From assembly GCF_001647715.1 (NCBI RefSeq), contig NZ_CP015600.1:4774001-4838000 (forward strand): a DNA stretch of 64,000 bases, given 5' to 3'. A model generated the notes under the pieces. It searched no databases, was not told the origin of the DNA, and saw nothing but the letters and a program-made list of their open reading frames with translations. How positions within the stretch are numbered: position 1 is the stretch's first letter; each line of letters starts with the position of its first letter. Below are positions 60,813-64,000 of this stretch, in pieces. A program made the translations under genes and the position numbers. This stretch comes from Pseudomonas antarctica (GTDB taxonomy: Bacteria; Pseudomonadota; Gammaproteobacteria; Pseudomonadales; Pseudomonadaceae).

Positions 60813-62183
60813 ATGATTAATGGATATTCAGAAGAAGAGTTTGGAAAGGAGGTTCACAGGCATGTACGACCATCCGAGCCTATCGATACGATACAATTAC
60901 TAAAGGGGCGACAGGAAGAACTTGACGAAATCAGACGGGCATTATTTGCAAAAGGTCGACATATTTTTATTTATGGCGACCGAGGCATTGGAAAATCTTC
61001 TCTTGCGCAAACAGCTGCCTATCAATATCAATCAGCAGATGCCTCTATAATTCAAATCGGCTGTACTAAAACCAGCACCTTCCTAGAGATAATGGAAAGT
61101 ATTGCTAGAAATCTGATTGATTCATTGGATTCTGTCGAGATACAAACCAAGGCAAGCTTAAACCTTAAAATAGTAAACCTAGAGACTACTTACAAAACAT
61201 CAAGCAAGCCAGAAACACCAAAAGTATCCAACATGGATCAGGCTCTTGACGTAATCTCAGATGTACGTGAAATACACTCTGACAAACCTATCATTGTCAT
61301 TGATGAATTTGATGCTATAGCTATTCAAGAGGAACGATTCAAATTTGCCGAATTCTTAAAAAAGATGGGCGATTCGGGTATTTATGTCCCGATAATTTTC
61401 AGCGGCATAGCAACCTCACTAGATGACCTTTTAGGGGGGCACTTGTCTAGTATCAGGCAGCTAAAGCCAATACAGCTTAGCCCGATTTCGTGGGACTCAA
61501 GGTGGGATATACTAGTAGAGGCACTAGAAGCATTCGATATAGATTTCGACGAAGAAATAAAATATCGTGTCGCTGGAATAAGTGACGGATTCCCCTATTA
61601 CGTACACCTTATTACCGAGCACTTATTATGGGCTGTCTATGACGACCCAGAAACCAACTGCAAAGCATCCTCACGTCATTACATGACCGCCTTAGAAAAC
61701 GCAGTCAAAGACATTCAAGAACACATAAGAAAGCCTTACGACAAGGCAACTCTAAGGCATAGTCAAGACTTTCATCATATTATTTGGGCTGCTGCAGAAT
61801 CCGACAACTTACATAGAAACATCGATTCGATGTATTCGTCTTACGAGAGGATACTAAGAGATCTAAGTAAGAAAGAGCATTCTGAAAAGTTATCTCCAAT
61901 TGATCGAAAAAAATTCTCACAACGTCTTAGTACGCTCACGAAAGAGAGCCATGGATCTGTTCTCAGAAAGATGAATGAGAATAGAAATGGCTGGTATCAG
62001 TTCTCCGAAAACATGCTTAGAGGTTTTGTGCGGCTACTTGCCGAAACACACGGAGTTCAGCTATGGCTGCAAGAAGCAAAGGCGCCGAAACAGCTAATCC
62101 ATCCAAGGCCACAACCTATGGGCGGGTCTAGTCGTTATCAATCACTCGTACCACACGGCGTTGGATTAAAGGACGACAAATAA
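60813..62183 (+). CDS. AAA-family ATPase (ORC/Cdc6-like), prophage cargo
   Basis: This 456-aa protein has Walker A at G55-DRGIG-K61-SS, Walker B at IIVID164-E165, and a sensor-type IIFSGIATSLDD. This is the make-up of Orc1/Cdc6- or STAND-like AAA ATPases that sense and switch. The last 170 residues are charged and show no known catalytic domain. It has low GC (about 40%) compared with the host, a good AAGGGA ribosome-binding site, and a membrane-protein partner 41 bp downstream. In this phage position, genes are usually accessory (lysogenic conversion or defence). Function is not known. Confidence 0.78.
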   Translation: MINGYSEEEFGKEVHRHVRPSEPIDTIQLLKGRQEELDEIRRALFAKGRHIFIYGDRGIGKSSLAQTAAYQYQSADASIIQIGCTKTSTFLEIMESIARNLIDSLDSVEIQTKASLNLKIVNLETTYKTSSKPETPKVSNMDQALDVISDVREIHSDKPIIVIDEFDAIAIQEERFKFAEFLKKMGDSGIYVPIIFSGIATSLDDLLGGHLSSIRQLKPIQLSPISWDSRWDILVEALEAFDIDFDEEIKYRVAGISDGFPYYVHLITEHLLWAVYDDPETNCKASSRHYMTALENAVKDIQEHIRKPYDKATLRHSQDFHHIIWAAAESDNLHRNIDSMYSSYERILRDLSKKEHSEKLSPIDRKKFSQRLSTLTKESHGSVLRKMNENRNGWYQFSENMLRGFVRLLAETHGVQLWLQEAKAPKQLIHPRPQPMGGSSRYQSLVPHGVGLKDDK

Positions 62184-62224
62184 CTAAAGCTCAACCATAA
62201 AAACCATTAACAACAGGTTAAAAA

Positions 62225-62983
62225 ATGTCAACACTTGCCGCGCTGCTTTCCACATTAGGCGATTTCTTTAAAATCGCTCCAGGCTTGATATTACTACCTT
62301 TTTCCGTGTATTTTTTCTGGAAAAAAATCAGCCATAAAGCGGCTGTTAGTTTTTCTTTAAGTTTCAACCGAGTTTCAGCACCACAATTATCAAACATAGT
62401 AATATCCAACCTAAAAGATAAGCCGCTCGTTATATGGGCGATTCATGCAACAATAAACAAAGAGCACTGGATCACCATTCAAAAATTCAAAACCCCAATA
62501 ATACTTAAAGGGCTTGAAATAACCAGTATAGAGCCTCCTCCAGTATCAGAATACAGTATAAAAACCGACTCAATCAGCAATCCATTTGGAACTGGTAAGA
62601 ACGTCAGCATCTATATAACCACTACCGACAAAACCTTTAAGTGCTCGCAGATGTACTACCCGGAATATCAAGCAAAAAAGAAATTCTCAGAACTGACTTA
62701 TGTAACATCTATAATAAATAAATTTAAAGGCACCACATATAACAGCAATGCCAAATTTGCAGTAATTTATGAATTTAACGGATCAGAAACAATTGCATTA
62801 CTTGAGCACGACGGAATCATGACTCACGGATGGCCTTTCAGTCCCAACAGGCTTCACGAACATCAAATAGAAGATGCTGAGACTGTGAAGAAGACTCTAG
62901 AAGGAACTGATATAGCCAAAATAATTAAAATAATTTCTGTACAGGATCTGAAAACCGACGCATCAAGTGCCAATTTTTTCTAG
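62225..62983 (+). CDS. Membrane-anchored hypothetical protein, prophage cargo
   Basis: This 252-aa protein has one TM helix near the N-terminus (about 17-33, APGLILLPFSVYFFW) and then a soluble, beta-rich domain of about 215 residues (SFSLSFNRVSAPQLSNIVIS). I recognise no family. It follows the AAA ATPase in the same direction and composition, so the two were probably acquired together. A membrane effector triggered by an ATPase sensor is the simplest model, but unproven. It ends 20 bp before the convergent portal gene. Confidence 0.72.
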   Translation: MSTLAALLSTLGDFFKIAPGLILLPFSVYFFWKKISHKAAVSFSLSFNRVSAPQLSNIVISNLKDKPLVIWAIHATINKEHWITIQKFKTPIILKGLEITSIEPPPVSEYSIKTDSISNPFGTGKNVSIYITTTDKTFKCSQMYYPEYQAKKKFSELTYVTSIINKFKGTTYNSNAKFAVIYEFNGSETIALLEHDGIMTHGWPFSPNRLHEHQIEDAETVKKTLEGTDIAKIIKIISVQDLKTDASSANFF

Positions 62984-63003
62984 ATTATTGGGGAGGGCTA
63001 ACA

Positions 63004-64000
63004 TTAAACATCTCCACCAATTTCGTAGGGCTTGAAGCGGATTACGTTCTCCCCGATCCAGTCATTCAGTTGCTGCATACGTGTCTGAATCGGCTCTATC
63101 TCATTCGCCGCATAGATCTGGGCCGCTTCCCTGATCGACCCAAAGCCCCCGGCGTTCTGCGGAACGATCCCCATCAATTGCGGCGGAATGCGCAAGCTGG
63201 CCAGCACATCGTCACGGGTCTGGTTTTTGATCGAGTTGAATTCATCCTTGGCCGCGACCTCACTGACCGGGATCAGCTGGATTCCGTCCTTCTTGCCGGT
63301 GGGTGAATACACGAACAAGTTGCGAAAATTGCCTGGCCCCTTCGAATCCTTGAGCGCCTTGCGCAAAGCGTCGATATCGGTTTCCGTCTGCGCCGCATCT
63401 GTCATATACAGAATGAAGCCGGCGTGACTACCGTTCTCGTAGTACTTGCGGCGGAACAACGTGGCCGACTCGTTGAGCAAGGCCGACTGCAAGGCACTGA
63501 TCCACTCCGGCAAGCCATAAATCTCCTGGTGCAGATCCGCTTCTCGTAGGTGAAAAATGCTGCCCTGGTCAAACTGGTGCTCTTCCTTCCAGCCTTGCAC
63601 CTGGTAATAACGCCCTTCCGGGCCGGCGCGCATGTACTTTGCCAGAGGCGGTACCAGTTGCCGGGTGCCTCCGAGCACCGAGCGCCGTGCTTCAAGGTAC
63701 CCATTGCCCAGGCACAGCCAGTCCAAGGCGAACTGTTCAAATGCTGCCCGCGACAGCATCGGATGTGGAATAAACGTCTTGCTTAACAGGTTGCGCTTGA
63801 ACATCAGGCCCGAATGCAGATGGACGCTAGACCCGACGGAACGGGCCAGTCCATCCAGCGACAACGGCGGCTCGTACCACCGTCCGTTGTACCAACATTG
63901 CAGATAATCGAAGACCTCCCGACTACCCAGCACGGGTGTCGGCTCGCCAAAGCTGAACACTTGCATGCCCTGCCCCGGCGCTGCTGTGGTTGGCACCAGG
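63004..64000 (-). CDS. Phage portal protein (P2 gpQ family), 5' end at the window edge
   Basis: About 330 residues are visible. P2-type portal landmarks are FALDWLCLGNGYLEARRS, YGLPEWISALQSALLN, ESATLFRRKYYENGSHAGFI and LRIPPQLMGIVPQNAGGFGS. The family is about 340 aa, so only a few N-terminal residues may be missing; a GTG at 63996 is possible but the true start may lie outside. Portal forms the head vertex through which DNA is packed. It runs leftward, as Q does in P2, with terminase (P) expected beyond the edge. Confidence 0.92.
   Translation of the reverse strand, partial: LVPTTAAPGQGMQVFSFGEPTPVLGSREVFDYLQCWYNGRWYEPPLSLDGLARSVGSSVHLHSGLMFKRNLLSKTFIPHPMLSRAAFEQFALDWLCLGNGYLEARRSVLGGTRQLVPPLAKYMRAGPEGRYYQVQGWKEEHQFDQGSIFHLREADLHQEIYGLPEWISALQSALLNESATLFRRKYYENGSHAGFILYMTDAAQTETDIDALRKALKDSKGPGNFRNLFVYSPTGKKDGIQLIPVSEVAAKDEFNSIKNQTRDDVLASLRIPPQLMGIVPQNAGGFGSIREAAQIYAANEIEPIQTRMQQLNDWIGENVIRFKPYEIGGDV

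Larger units (their letters stand above)
58976..64000. mobile_element. Left end of a P2/phiCTX-like prophage (continues past the window)
   Basis: Evidence for a prophage: the tRNA-end attachment fragment at 58976; A/T-rich repeats that look like integrase arm sites; a candidate cos at 59631; an antirepressor-like gene at 59875; two low-GC cargo genes; and a P2 gpQ-type portal gene running leftward at the right edge. The order att, cos, cargo, portal is the one I recall for cytotoxin-converting phage phiCTX of P. aeruginosa, with ctx in the cargo place. The integrase, terminase, capsid and tail genes would lie to the right. Confidence 0.75.

Overview
The window is chromosomal DNA of a Pseudomonas, most likely of the P. 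fluorescens group. The evidence is high-GC coding sequence, two classes of Pseudomonas-type REP/REPIN palindromes scattered between genes, a 2-methylcitrate operon of the acnD/prpF type, ThrH, a sulfonate/nitrate-type ABC transporter, and a chaperone-usher fimbrial locus with Roc/Pvr-like regulators. All family calls were made by reading motifs and domain order, not by database search.

Left part (1-38 kb): ordinary core and accessory chromosome. It starts with the 3' end of ppsR. A divergent MocR regulator/DMT exporter pair heads a cysteine-related cluster, whose key gene is a four-domain fusion: JAMM peptidase, ubiquitin-like sulfur carrier ending in Gly-Gly, ThiF/MoeB E1, and rhodanese. It is followed by a cysteine-synthase-like enzyme, a serine acetyltransferase and an AlaX editing protein. 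Next come a frameshifted hypothetical gene, an ABC permease/ATPase pair, the prpD-prpF-acnD-prpC-prpB-GntR propionate operon with a palindromic operator, a protease/inactive transglutaminase/ATP-grasp operon, pabB, a higBA toxin-antitoxin pair, thrH and cysH. An NCS1 transporter with an allantoin/hydantoin-type racemase follows, then LysR, SDR, HAD and other small genes.

Middle part (38-59 kb): an accessory zone. An EamA transporter with a histidine-rich tail is followed by a candidate membrane effector/immunity pair. Three copies of a hairpin terminator joined to a short fragment matching the 3' end of tRNA-Ser(GGA) lie at about 41.5, 43.6 and 58.95 kb, all in the same orientation. This looks like tandem accretion of elements at one tRNA gene that lies beyond the right edge. 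Between them are a diguanylate cyclase, broken EamA and EAL genes, and a 13.6-kb minus-strand block: fimbrial major subunit, chaperone, usher, adhesin and a pseudo-receiver, preceded by two BvgS-type hybrid kinases, two LuxR-type response regulators and an EAL phosphodiesterase. This is a Roc/Pvr-Rcs-like two-component and c-di-GMP circuit placed next to the fimbriae it probably controls.

Right part (59-64 kb): the left end of a P2/phiCTX-like prophage. It has the tRNA-type attachment fragment, repeated candidate arm sites, a candidate cos sequence, an antirepressor-like gene, two AT-rich cargo genes (an AAA ATPase and a membrane-anchored protein) and then a portal gene on the opposite strand. 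The cargo pair occupies the place where I recall phiCTX carrying its toxin gene, and is the best candidate here for an undescribed system, plausibly anti-phage defence. The ubiquitin-like fusion cluster and the tandem att structure are the other main points of interest.
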